A stretch of 64,000 nucleotides of DNA from CAZIOH01 sp964540815 (GTDB taxonomy: Bacteria; Myxococcota_A; Polyangia; Fen-1088): assembly GCA_964540815.1 (NCBI GenBank), contig CAZIOH010000001.1, forward strand, positions 62,001 through 126,000, given 5' to 3'. The translations under genes and the position numbers were made by a program. The notes below the pieces were generated by a model. The model was given only the letters and a program-made list of their open reading frames with translations, was not told the DNA's origin and ran no database searches. Shown piece by piece: positions 36,284 through 44,730 of the stretch (the first letter of the stretch is position 1; each line of letters begins with the position of its first letter).

Positions 36284-36624
36284 GGGTTGTCCCCCGCTCT
36301 TCTGAGCAAAGGCTGGTCAACGCGGCTTCGCCGCGGTTACCAGCGGGGGCCAGGGGGGACGCAGAGGCGCCAGGTTGGGCAGGCCAAGAACCCAACGCGC
36401 ACGGCGCCGGGCGGTCCCCCCTCTCCGACGGGGCGCGCTCCAAGAAGGCCGATGATGCAGGCACCGGGTTGTCGCGCTCTTCTGCGCAACGGCTGGGCGA
36501 CGCGGCTTCGCCGCGTTGACCAGCGGGGGCCAGGGGGGACGCAGAGGCGCCAGCAGACGCAGGCCAAGAAGGCGGGTGCGCACGGCGCCGGGCGGTCCCC
36601 CCTACTCAATAAGGCGCGCGCCCG
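36284..36624. repeat. Two ~180-bp direct repeats with a hairpin core
   Basis: A unit beginning near 36284 recurs about 180 bases later (from about 36466). Both carry the segment from TCTG[A/C]GCAA through a GCGGCTTCGCCGC hairpin, GGGGGCCAGGGGGGACGCAG and a GGCGCCGGGCGGTCCCCCC end, with roughly 85 percent identity over about 140 bases. The second unit runs into the stop codon of the CAP gene. It lies in the 617-base gap between two minus-strand genes; the rest of that gap (35989-36283) shows no ORF I can support. Confidence 0.75.
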
Positions 36625-37538
36625 ATGAAGTTTCCGGCCGGAGCATAGTTGCAGATCCAGATGTCCTCGGTGAGCGCGCCGTTCTTGCAGGTGGCGACGC
36701 CGCAGCCGAGCTCCGTGCTGCCGCGCCAGACGACCTGCGTGTAGTGCCCGCAGCCGTCGCTGTGCAGGTTGGTGTAGCAGGTCTTGTCGCACGTCTCGGT
36801 GCCGCTGATCGTGCCGAACGTCCAGCAGGTCTTCTCGGCGGCCCACGCGCTCACGGCTTGCTGGGCGGTGCTGGCCGTCCCTCCCTTCAGCGTGCCGCTC
36901 GCGCCGAAGGTCGCCAGGTTTTCACCGTACCCCTTGGCGATCAAATCGACCGGCGAGCGATGCTGGGGCTGGGCGCACATGGTCGTCGCGAGGCTGGTGG
37001 CCCACTGCTGCGCGTAGTCCGCGATGGTCTGGTTCCAGATCAGCGGTGGCAGCGCAGGCTGGGCCTGGACCGCGGCTCGGACCGCGTTGTGCGCGGCGGT
37101 GATGCCCGCGAGGCGGCCGCTCTCCGGATCGGCCGCCGCCGCGTCCTTACCGCCGATCGGGCTCATCACGTCGGACACGCTCGGGGCATCGAGCGCGGCG
37201 TCCGAGGTCGTCGGACCGGTCACCGGGCCACGCCCGTCGCTGGGCCTGGCCGTATCGGATGGCTCACCGGCATCGTTCGCGACCGGTCCCGGACTCGACG
37301 CGGACTCCGAGGAGACGTCGGGCGGTCCATCGACGAGCGGCACCGCCGCGTCGGCTCCACCGGCGCCGGGGGGCACGGGCGGAGCCTCCGCCGGCGGTGC
37401 CTCCCCGTCTTGACCGGCTGCCGCATCGGTCGCGATCCCGATCGTCGGGCCTTCCGCGCTCGACGAGGGGCAGCCGGCCAAGAAGAAGAGGAGGCCGGGG
37501 AGGAAACCGAGCACGACGGGGACACGGCGCTCTGGCAT
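36606..37538 (-). CDS. CAP/SCP-domain lipoprotein
   Basis: The 310-residue product has a signal peptide with lipobox FLAGC, a Pro/Ala/Asp-rich linker to about residue 145, and a C-terminal CAP (SCP/PR-1) domain: AHNAVRAAV...LPPLIWNQTIADYAQQWA, YGENLA, GHYTQVVWRGSTELGCGVATC and ICNYAPAGNFIG are the signature blocks. The two conserved histidines and glutamate of the CAP cavity are visible (AHN, GEN, GHYTQ). Four or more extra cysteines suggest disulfides. Secreted CAP proteins bind lipids or act at cell surfaces; the bacterial role is not settled. Confidence 0.9.
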   Translation of the reverse strand: MPERRVPVVLGFLPGLLFFLAGCPSSSAEGPTIGIATDAAAGQDGEAPPAEAPPVPPGAGGADAAVPLVDGPPDVSSESASSPGPVANDAGEPSDTARPSDGRGPVTGPTTSDAALDAPSVSDVMSPIGGKDAAAADPESGRLAGITAAHNAVRAAVQAQPALPPLIWNQTIADYAQQWATSLATTMCAQPQHRSPVDLIAKGYGENLATFGASGTLKGGTASTAQQAVSAWAAEKTCWTFGTISGTETCDKTCYTNLHSDGCGHYTQVVWRGSTELGCGVATCKNGALTEDIWICNYAPAGNFIGRAPY

Positions 37539-37655
37539 TCGCCCGCCGGAGCATACATCATGGCATGGCGCTTCCGGGGGGTGACGCGGGGTGTCTCAAA
37601 GAGGACGCGGGCTCAGGCGCGGGCTCGGCTCGCCGATGTATGGATTCGAACCCAC

Positions 37656-38438
37656 ATGGCGCTGATCGAAACAGAGGAGGCGGCCAAGCGTTTGGCCAGG
37701 GTCATCCTGTCCGACATCGAGCTGTATTTCCGGGAGCGACCGCGGGTCGGTGAGACCCTGGATGGGCAGATCGTCGAGGGGCGTCGGTTGTTCGCCAGTC
37801 GCGTGATACCCGCGCTGGCGCCGCTCTTCGACACCGTGCTCGCGGACCGCCAGGCCTCGAGCCGAGAGAAGACCCCGGCTCCGAGCGGCCTGGGCGCGTC
37901 CGCGTCCGGCGTGGCAACTTCCGGCGTCGAGGTTTCCTGGATGCAGCAGGCGACGCCCGGCCCCGTCCTGGTCGCCCAGCTCCTCGAGGACCAAGCGACG
38001 CCCATGCCGCTCGCCGAGATCCACGCGCGGGCGGAGGTTCCCGCCGCGGCCGTTCCGGACGCCCCGAGCTCCGCCCCCGACGCGTCGGAGCCCCCCGCGC
38101 CCGGTGAGCTCGCAGCCGCTGCTCCGCCGGCCAGCGACGCCACGACCCGGACGCCGGCTCCCGTTGCCGTTCCCGCGGCCGCTGGCGTTGCCAGCACCGT
38201 TGCCGCTGACGCTCCCGCGCCGGCCTCGGTTCCCGCCGCCGTGGCCGCTGACGTCCCCGCCTCGGTCGCCGTCGCGGCTTCGGCCTCGGTCCCCGCTCCC
38301 ATCCGGGCCGTGCCGCCGGCTCCCCCGCCGGATCCTCCAGTCCCCCAGCTGACGCCTCGGATCTCGGTGGCGCGCCTGCTGGTCCTGCTCGCCATCGTCG
38401 CCGTCGCGCTGGCTCTCGTGGCGCGCGCGCTGTCCTGA
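37656..38438 (+). CDS. Tail-anchored protein with conserved N-terminal helical motif and Ala/Pro linker
   Basis: The 260-residue product starts MALIETEEAAKRLARVILSDIELY, a helical motif that I associate with deltaproteobacterial regulators and zinc-ribbon proteins (AKRLARLIVSDIxLY...EGRRLFxSRV), then has about 150 residues of Ala/Pro/Val repeats, and ends with one hydrophobic helix (RLLVLLAIVAVALALVARAL), so it is likely anchored by its tail with the N-terminal part in the cytoplasm. No clear ribosome site precedes this ATG; an in-frame ATG at 37560 is an alternative but adds an Arg-rich stretch. Function unknown. Confidence 0.65.
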   Translation: MALIETEEAAKRLARVILSDIELYFRERPRVGETLDGQIVEGRRLFASRVIPALAPLFDTVLADRQASSREKTPAPSGLGASASGVATSGVEVSWMQQATPGPVLVAQLLEDQATPMPLAEIHARAEVPAAAVPDAPSSAPDASEPPAPGELAAAAPPASDATTRTPAPVAVPAAAGVASTVAADAPAPASVPAAVAADVPASVAVAASASVPAPIRAVPPAPPPDPPVPQLTPRISVARLLVLLAIVAVALALVARALS

Positions 38439-38471
38439 CCGCCCCGATCCCGAAGCCGGCCGGCCCCCCGG

Positions 38472-39497
38472 CTACCAGTCGATGCTGTCGAGGTACACGG
38501 TGCCGGTCCAGGCCCCCGAAAATTCGAAGCGGACGCCGATTCGCAAGATCGTCGTAGCGTCCGCCGGGACGGTGACACGCACCGTGGTCCATGCGTCGCG
38601 CGCGAGGCTGGCGGGCGCGACGAAGGTGTTGTCGAAGCGATAGTTGTTTCCGGCTTCGAGCGCGTACGCGACGACGGCCGTGAGCGCCGCCGAGCGCGGG
38701 ACGTAAAGGTGGAACGTCACGACCGCGCCCGCCGGGATCGCGGGCACGGGCGGATTGACCTCGAGGATGAAGTGGGTGGCGGCCGCGGGCGCGCTCAGCG
38801 AAGCCGCGAGCGAGGCCTGACCCGCGAAGTGTTGCGTGGTGCTTCGTCCGACGCTGGTGAAGGTGCCTGGACTGCCGGTGCCCATGCCCCACGCCTGGTT
38901 GGAGCTCTCGAAGTTGTAGTTGGCCGTGTCCGGTGCCGCCGCGCCACCCATCCCCGCCACACCAGCTCCCGCTGCTCCACCCATCTCGCCCCCCGCCGAG
39001 TTGCCCCCGGGGGCAACTCCACCGCCACCGACTGGCGCCGGACCGTCGCCGCCGGTCCCGGCGCCCGCGCCGCCCGCGGCCGAGCCGCCGCCTGCTCCGC
39101 CCGAGCCCGTGCCGATGCCCTCGACCCCGAAGCCGCCCGAGCCGGAGGTTCCCCCCGTGGCTGGGGGAGCGCCCGCGCCGATCGCGCCGCCGGTGTCCAC
39201 GCCCACCAGCACGCCTCCCATCTGGCCTCCGCCCCCTGGCGCCACGGGCGTGCTTCCATCCGGGCGGCTCATGGCCCTGCCGCCTGCGCCACCCACTCCA
39301 GTCCCGTTCGCGGGAGGTTGCGTGGGTCTCTGCCCCCCGCTTCCGCTGTGCCCTTCGAGCGCCGCGAAGTCGTACGAGCAACCCGCGAGCGCGAGCGCGA
39401 GCAGGATGCGCAAAACGGGTCCCCGCACGTTCGGAGGCGAGCTCGCCGCAACGGACGCGTGAAGGAGGTGGAAGGGTGACTGCCGCAAGAGAATCAT
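38472..39497 (-). CDS. Lipoprotein with Gly-rich linker and carbohydrate-binding-like domain
   Basis: A 341-residue product. The signal peptide ends in LALAGC, and the residues just after the lipid cysteine read SYDFAALEG, almost the same as in the lipoprotein at 58.0 kb (RYDYAALSG). A Gly-rich linker of about 140 residues follows, then a beta-sandwich-like domain (NYNFESSNQAWG..., ending GTVYLDSIDW) typical of CBM4/9-type or similar sugar-binding modules. The start is uncertain: ATG 39497 or GTG 39428 closer to the signal core; neither has a good ribosome site. Substrate not predictable. Confidence 0.75.
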   Translation of the reverse strand: MILLRQSPFHLLHASVAASSPPNVRGPVLRILLALALAGCSYDFAALEGHSGSGGQRPTQPPANGTGVGGAGGRAMSRPDGSTPVAPGGGGQMGGVLVGVDTGGAIGAGAPPATGGTSGSGGFGVEGIGTGSGGAGGGSAAGGAGAGTGGDGPAPVGGGGVAPGGNSAGGEMGGAAGAGVAGMGGAAAPDTANYNFESSNQAWGMGTGSPGTFTSVGRSTTQHFAGQASLAASLSAPAAATHFILEVNPPVPAIPAGAVVTFHLYVPRSAALTAVVAYALEAGNNYRFDNTFVAPASLARDAWTTVRVTVPADATTILRIGVRFEFSGAWTGTVYLDSIDW

Positions 39498-39802
39498 TCG
39501 ATTCGGAGCGCTCGAGGAGATCCACCGGAGCCAGACACCCGGCTGCCCGTGCGCCTGTGGACTGACGGCCAAGTTAGCACGGGAGCACCCGCTGCGGGCA
39601 CGATCTGCGAGCCCGGGTTTCACCTCCGAACGCGCCGCGGCTGGGGCTCCGCACCGTGGGGCGGAGGGGCCCGACATGAGTGGCCCATCGAGTGGCTCGT
39701 CATGGAATCTCTGAAGCGACGGGACCTCCGTTACCGTGAACATGTTTCCATTCGAGTGGACCGCCCCGGCATCGCCAGTGGCCCAGACGTCATCGGCGGC
39801 GC

Positions 39803-40027
39803 TCGCTCCACGACATCAACGTCAACGGTGTCGTGCTCACCTTCGTGTAAACCGACATGATCGGGCACGTGGTCAACGCTCCCGAATTCAAGTGATCGGG
39901 ACCGCTTGGTCGAATCGCCGATCCCAAGGACGTGGTGGGTCCGGTACAGTTCTTCTGCGCCCCCGCATCGGACTTCGTCACCGGACAGGTCCTCTACGTC
40001 GACGGCGGGCTCACCGCATGTCAGTGA
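39803..40027 (+). pseudogene. Remnant of a short-chain dehydrogenase/reductase gene
   Basis: One continuous reading frame encodes HDINVNGVVLTFV, then stop, TDMIGHVVNAPEFK, then stop (39893-39895), and finally GRIADPKDVVGPVQFFCAPASDFVTGQVLYVDGGLTACQ and the natural stop at 40027. The first part is the N-V-N-G-V block of SDR enzymes, the second the PG..TDM block and the last the standard SDR C terminus. About 80-100 residues, with the catalytic Ser-Tyr-Lys, are missing between them, and the N-terminal Rossmann motif is absent. It lies just upstream of mmsA and was probably once in its operon. Confidence 0.82.
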
Positions 40028-40067
40028 CCCGCAACCCTGGCGCGGACCCGAGCGCATCGAGAGAAAA

Positions 40068-41567
40068 ATGATCACCAAGCTGAAGAACTTCATCAATGGA
40101 AAGGCCGCCGCCAGCCCGACGACCCGGTGGGGCGACGTCTACAACCCGGCCCTCGGGACGGTGTCGAGCCATGTGCCGCTGTCCTCCGCCGAGGAGGCTG
40201 GCCTCGCCATCGGGCATGCCCGTCGGGCCTTCGATGGCTGGGCCGCGACGCCGGCGGTTCGGCGGGCGCGGGTGCTCTTCCGCTTCAAGGCCCTCCTCGA
40301 CGAACACCTGGACGAGCTCGCCGCGCTCCTCACCGGCGAGCACGGGAAGGTGCTCGACGACGCCCGCGGCTCGATCACCCGCGGTATGGAGGTGGTGGAG
40401 TTCGCCTGCGGGATCCCCCAGCTCCTGAAGGGCGAATACTCCGAGCAAGTGGGGCGGGGAGTGGACTCCTGGTCCATGCGCCAGCCCCTCGGGGTGTGCA
40501 CCGGCGTGGGGCCGTTCAACTTTCCCGCCATGATCCCTCTGTGGATGGCGCCGGTGGCCATCGCCTGCGGCAACACCTTCGTCATGAAGCCGTCGGAGCG
40601 GGTCCCCTCCACCGCCTATCGCCTGGCCGAGCTCTGGCACGCGGCTGGCCTTCCCGACGGGGTCTTCAACGTGGTGAACGGCGACAAGGAGGTGGTCGAC
40701 GCCTTCATCGACCACCCCGACGTGGCGGCCATCAGCCTGGTGGGCTCCACGCCGACGGCACAGTCGGTGTACCTGCGCGCGACGGCGGCGGGCAAGCGCG
40801 TGCAGGCACTCGGCGGGGCCAAGAACCACATGGTGGTCATGCCGGACGCCGAGCTCGAGCACGTCACCGACGCCCTGGTCGGGGCGGCCTACGGTTCAGC
40901 GGGCGAGCGCTGCATGGCCATCTCGGTCGCGGTGGCGGTGGGCGAGGGTACCGCCGACCGCCTGGTCGATGCCCTGATCCCCCGGATCAAGGCTCTGCGG
41001 ATCGGCCCCGGGACCGAGGCGGGGATGGACATGGGCCCGCTCATCACCCGCCAGCACCTCGAGCGGGTCGCCGGCTACATCGAGCAGGGGCAACGGGCGG
41101 GCGCCAGGCTGGTGGTGGACGGGCGTGGCCTGCGGGTGCCGGGGCACGAGGCGGGCTTCTTCATCGGAGGATCGCTGTTCGACCAGGTCACCTCCCGGAT
41201 GAGCATCTACGAGGAGGAGATCTTCGGCCCGGTGCTCTGCGTGGTGCGGGTCCCGGATCTCGAGGCCGCCATCCAGCTCGTCAACGGGCACCGGTATGGA
41301 AATGGTGGCGCCATCTTCACCAGCAGCGGCGAGGCGGCGGACGAGTTCTTCAAGCGCATCCACCTCGGCATGGTGGGCATCAACGTGCCGATTCCGGTCC
41401 CGATGGCCTTTCACAGCTTCGGGGGCTGGAAGAGCTCCCTCTACGGAGATCACTTCATGCACGGTCCCGAGGGGGTGCGCTTCTTCACCCGCCTCAAGAC
41501 CGTCACCTCGCGCTGGCCCCGGGGAGCCAGCACCGGGGCCAGCTTCACGATGCCCACCATGAAGTGA
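40068..41567 (+). CDS. mmsA: Methylmalonate-semialdehyde dehydrogenase (CoA-acylating)
   Basis: The 499-residue product has the length and layout of MmsA: N-terminal INGK start, GVGPFNFPAMIPLWMAP, GSTPTAQ, the catalytic cysteine in SAGERCMA (Cys282), EEIFGPVLCVV, and PVPMAFHSFGGWKSSLYGDHFMHGPEGVRFFT, the MmsA-specific tail. The enzyme oxidises methylmalonate or malonate semialdehyde to propionyl- or acetyl-CoA with NAD in valine, myo-inositol and beta-alanine breakdown. The ATG at 40068 is preceded by GAGAG. It lies between two pseudogenes; itself it is intact with no visible lesion. Confidence 0.95.
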   Translation: MITKLKNFINGKAAASPTTRWGDVYNPALGTVSSHVPLSSAEEAGLAIGHARRAFDGWAATPAVRRARVLFRFKALLDEHLDELAALLTGEHGKVLDDARGSITRGMEVVEFACGIPQLLKGEYSEQVGRGVDSWSMRQPLGVCTGVGPFNFPAMIPLWMAPVAIACGNTFVMKPSERVPSTAYRLAELWHAAGLPDGVFNVVNGDKEVVDAFIDHPDVAAISLVGSTPTAQSVYLRATAAGKRVQALGGAKNHMVVMPDAELEHVTDALVGAAYGSAGERCMAISVAVAVGEGTADRLVDALIPRIKALRIGPGTEAGMDMGPLITRQHLERVAGYIEQGQRAGARLVVDGRGLRVPGHEAGFFIGGSLFDQVTSRMSIYEEEIFGPVLCVVRVPDLEAAIQLVNGHRYGNGGAIFTSSGEAADEFFKRIHLGMVGINVPIPVPMAFHSFGGWKSSLYGDHFMHGPEGVRFFTRLKTVTSRWPRGASTGASFTMPTMK

Positions 41568-41960
41568 AATGAGATGGCGCTCGAGACCACCGCCTCGGTG
41601 GCTCCTCGGGCCGGGGTCCAGCCCTCGCGAGCCAGATCCGGTTTGCCAAGGTATTCGGGTTCTCCGGCGACAGCGAGACTCAGCGGGTCCTTCGCCTCCG
41701 CCCTCACCGACGCCATGCCCGACTACCAGGAGCACCTGCGGTCGTTCACCATCGCCAGCGCCGCCCGCCCGAGCTGAGGCGAATGCCGATCGGCTAGCGT
41801 CCGATTGGAGCTGGGGCAGCGCCACCCTCGCGCGCCAGATCACCAACGTCCTCGTCATCCGGTAGCCCGAGCCCAGCGCCTCGGTCCTCGTGTGGACCGG
41901 CTCGCTCGATCTCCGATCTCCGATCCCCGATTTCCGACCCATGATCCGAAGAGGTTTCTC
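41568..41960. other. Intergenic stretch after mmsA without a convincing gene
   Basis: These 393 bases contain short open frames on the plus strand (for example one ending DYQEHLRSFTIASAARPS and one ending WGSATLARQITNVLVIR) that look more like coding debris than random sequence, but neither has homology I can name, nor a ribosome site. I call no gene. It precedes a clear pseudogene, so the whole stretch may be decayed. Confidence 0.4.
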
Positions 41961-42718
41961 ATGACGCGTCCATTCATTTGGACTTCGTTGACCGTGTGGC
42001 TCCTGTGGCTCTCGAGCCTCTTGGCACTCGCGCTCCCGTCGGTGGCCTCGGCGACGGGGCTCGGCAACCTGACCTACACCGCGACGGAGCTGGAGAAGCC
42101 CATCGCGAACTTCGGCGGAACCGGCGCCCACAAGTTTCCCTCCGGCCCCTCGGGCAGCAACACCGCCCTCATGCTGCGCGACGGAAGTCGGGCAGCGATC
42201 GCGGCGAGGGGTTGCGCAACACCAAGTCCTTGCTCGGCATCCGCGGGGCCCAGGGCCAAGGGAGGGTGCACTGGAGCGCCAACATGGACGAGCTCCAGGA
42301 CTCGAGCGGGACATCCGCGAGAGCTTCGGGGGTTCGGGGTTCGTGCCCGACGCCGAGAACGATGCGCGGCTCGGCCCGGACGGGATCTATGACGCGCTCG
42401 GAAAGCCGGCGGCCGGGGTCAGCCCGGAGCTCGACGCGCTCTCCGTACATCACCTCGTTCGACAAGGTGCCGCGGAGCCCGTTCCGCAACCCCGACGACA
42501 GCTTCACCGCGGCGGCGCTCGAGGGTCGCAAGATCTTCGCCAGGGCAGGGTGCCCGGCCTGCCATTCGGGACCGTATTTCACCGACAGCCCGAGCGGGGT
42601 GTTGCACGACGTGGGGACCATCACCAAGACCTCGGGCTTCCGGCTCGGCAAGCCGCTGACGGGCCTCGACGCCTCGGACCCCGGAAAAGGACGGTCGGCG
42701 CAGGCGGAGTTAGGGTGA
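41961..42718 (+). pseudogene. Frameshifted, truncated c-type cytochrome gene
   Basis: An ATG with AGAGG upstream begins a normal secretion signal (MTRPFIWTSLTVWLLWLSSL...ASA). After residue about 75 the meaningful sequence changes frame: RNTKSLLGIRGAQGQGRVHWSANMDELQD is in a second frame, DIRESFGGSGFVPDAENDARLGPDGIYDALG in a third, and ITSFDKVPRSPFRNPDDSF...CPACHSG, with a CxxCH heme motif, back in the second. The pieces, in order, match the blocks of a planctomycete/myxobacterial cytochrome family that ends with a peroxidase-like heme domain; the last third is missing. At least three frame changes and a 3' truncation mean it is dead. Confidence 0.85.
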
Positions 42719-42780
42719 TCGGGACACCATGTCCTGAGGTGATCCGCCCCTGTGGATTCCTCATCGAGGAGGAGCGGCAG

Positions 42781-44730
42781 ATGCCAGAGACGTCGAGATC
42801 CAGCCGGGCGACGGCGTCACGGGCCAAGGAGGGCCCTCGGACCCATCCGCATGGGCTGACCTCCGCCCTCGCCGCGGTTGCCTGCGCGCTCGCGGTCGGC
42901 TCGATGAGCTGCGGTGGGCAAGGTGGTACGGGGACCCACGGTCCCGGTGCTGGCACCACGGCTGGGACGCCGGGAGGCGCCGGCACCGGATCGCCCACCT
43001 CGGGCGCCGGGAGTGGGTCCGCCACCGGTCCGGCCGGATCCAGCGGGGCTGCCGTGGGTGCGAGCAACGGCAACGCGGCGGGCACAGGTGCCGGGGCGAG
43101 CGCCTCAGGCCCCGGTGCCTCCGGCGGCGTCGCCACGGGAGGTCCCGGGCCGACCGGCGGCGGTGGTCCTCTCGACTGCGCTCCAGTCGCGCCCAGGCGC
43201 CTGGTGCGGCTCACCCTCAGCCAGACGGTGAACTCCGTGCGTGCGCTGCTGGGAGCGGCGGCGGCGGACCCGCTCGTGACCACCTTCGGGCTCGGCACGG
43301 TGGCCCAGCGCAGCTTCCCACCGCTGTCGGCGCCCGAGGAGGGGACCTTCGTGACCGAGGCGGTGTGGAACAAGTCCGAGGGGATAGGTCAGGCCGCCGC
43401 CCAGGCCGTGTTCACCAACTACGCGAGCGTGACCGGCTGTCCGCTGACCGCGACCACCGACGCGTGTGCCCAGACCTTCGTCGCCACCTTCGCCGAGAAG
43501 GCCTTTCGCAGGCCGCTCGAGGCGGCCGAGAGCGACAGCCTCACGCAGGTCTACACCGAGGCCAAGTCCTTCGGCGCGAGCGTTCCCGAGGCGGTGCAGA
43601 CCACCGTCGAGGCGGTGCTCACCTCGCCGAGCTTTCTTTACCGGGCCGAGCTCGGGAGCGTCCCGGTGGCCTCTGGCGCGGCGCCGACCGCGCTCACCCC
43701 CTACGAGGCCGCCAGCCAGCTCTCCTTCTTTCTGACCGACGGCCCGCCCGACGCGGCCCTGCTCGACGCCGCGCGCGCGGGGACGCTCTCCACCTCCGCC
43801 GGGGTGGCGGCCGAGGCCGATCGGCTGCTGGCCCTGCCGGCGGTGCAGAGCAACCTGCAGCAGGCGATGTTCTCGTACTTCGGGATCGGCAACCTCGACT
43901 CGGTGGTGATCGATCCCGCCAAGGTCCCCGTCTACACCGTGGGGGTCGAAAACGCCATGCTGCGCGAGACGCAGGACTTCCTCGGCGCCGTGCTGTGGAA
44001 GGGCAAGGTCGACGATCTCCTGCTCTCGCGCCAGTCGGAGGTGAACCCCGACCTCGCCCAGCTCTACGGGATCCCCTTCCCGGCCGGGAACACCCCCGAC
44101 CCCTCGACCTTCGTCCCCGTGCAGCTCCCGGCCACCCGCGCTGGGCTCCTCACCAACCTCGGGTTCTTGACCGCGCGGGCCCGCACCGACACGAGCTCGG
44201 TGGTCGCCCGCGGTCTGATGGTGGCGTCCACCATCCTGTGCGCCAGCCCGCCCGCCGCACCCCCGGCCGCGCTCGCCGATCAGATCGCCGCGGTCACCAC
44301 CATGCTGGCCGACAAGACCGAGCGCGAGCGGTCGGTCTACCGGCAGACCACCGCGCCGTGCTCGGTCTGCCACACCGCCTTCGATCCCTACGGGCTGGTC
44401 CTCGAGAACTACGACGTCATCGGTCGCTACCGCACCGCCGACGATCAGGGTCGCCCCATCGACGCGTCCGCCACCTTGCCGGCCGACGTGGGCGGCGGAG
44501 CCGTCACGAACGCGGTGGACTTCGCCCAGAAGGTCACCGCCAGCGGGGTGTTTGCCGCCTGCGTGGCCCGCAACCTGATGAAGTTCGCGCTGGCCGATGG
44601 CAACGTGGATCGCGGCGACTGTGCGGTCCAGGCCGTGACCGCGCGGTTCCTCGGCGGCGACAAGACCTTCGCGGCGATGCTGCGGGAGATAGCCGCCTCC
44701 CAGACCCTGGCGATGCGGGTGAACCCATGA
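42781..44730 (+). CDS. Second DUF1592/DUF1588/DUF1585 lipoprotein
   Basis: The 649-residue protein begins at an ATG with GAGGAGGAG seven bases upstream. After a long basic n-region, a signal peptide ends in a lipobox SMSC (Cys44), a Gly/Ser/Thr-rich linker runs to about residue 130, then DUF1595 (EKAFRRPLE), DUF1592, DUF1588 with CSVCH (CxxCH heme motif) and HTAFDPYGLVLENYD, and DUF1585. It is a paralogue of the gene at 7.1-9.0 kb. Its stop overlaps the ATG of the DUF1552 gene (ATGA), so the pair is coupled. The function of the family is unproven. Confidence 0.9.
   Translation: MPETSRSSRATASRAKEGPRTHPHGLTSALAAVACALAVGSMSCGGQGGTGTHGPGAGTTAGTPGGAGTGSPTSGAGSGSATGPAGSSGAAVGASNGNAAGTGAGASASGPGASGGVATGGPGPTGGGGPLDCAPVAPRRLVRLTLSQTVNSVRALLGAAAADPLVTTFGLGTVAQRSFPPLSAPEEGTFVTEAVWNKSEGIGQAAAQAVFTNYASVTGCPLTATTDACAQTFVATFAEKAFRRPLEAAESDSLTQVYTEAKSFGASVPEAVQTTVEAVLTSPSFLYRAELGSVPVASGAAPTALTPYEAASQLSFFLTDGPPDAALLDAARAGTLSTSAGVAAEADRLLALPAVQSNLQQAMFSYFGIGNLDSVVIDPAKVPVYTVGVENAMLRETQDFLGAVLWKGKVDDLLLSRQSEVNPDLAQLYGIPFPAGNTPDPSTFVPVQLPATRAGLLTNLGFLTARARTDTSSVVARGLMVASTILCASPPAAPPAALADQIAAVTTMLADKTERERSVYRQTTAPCSVCHTAFDPYGLVLENYDVIGRYRTADDQGRPIDASATLPADVGGGAVTNAVDFAQKVTASGVFAACVARNLMKFALADGNVDRGDCAVQAVTARFLGGDKTFAAMLREIAASQTLAMRVNP

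Noticed and set aside
37638..37656. GTGGGTTCGAATCCATAC on the minus strand resembles a tRNA T-arm.
   Set aside because: The T-stem pairs only in part, and no D-arm, anticodon arm or acceptor stem can be folded from the adjacent bases, which code for another protein.
41574..41865. Possible small gene after mmsA.
   Set aside because: No ribosome site, no family, and two competing frames with meaningful-looking fragments; better seen as debris.
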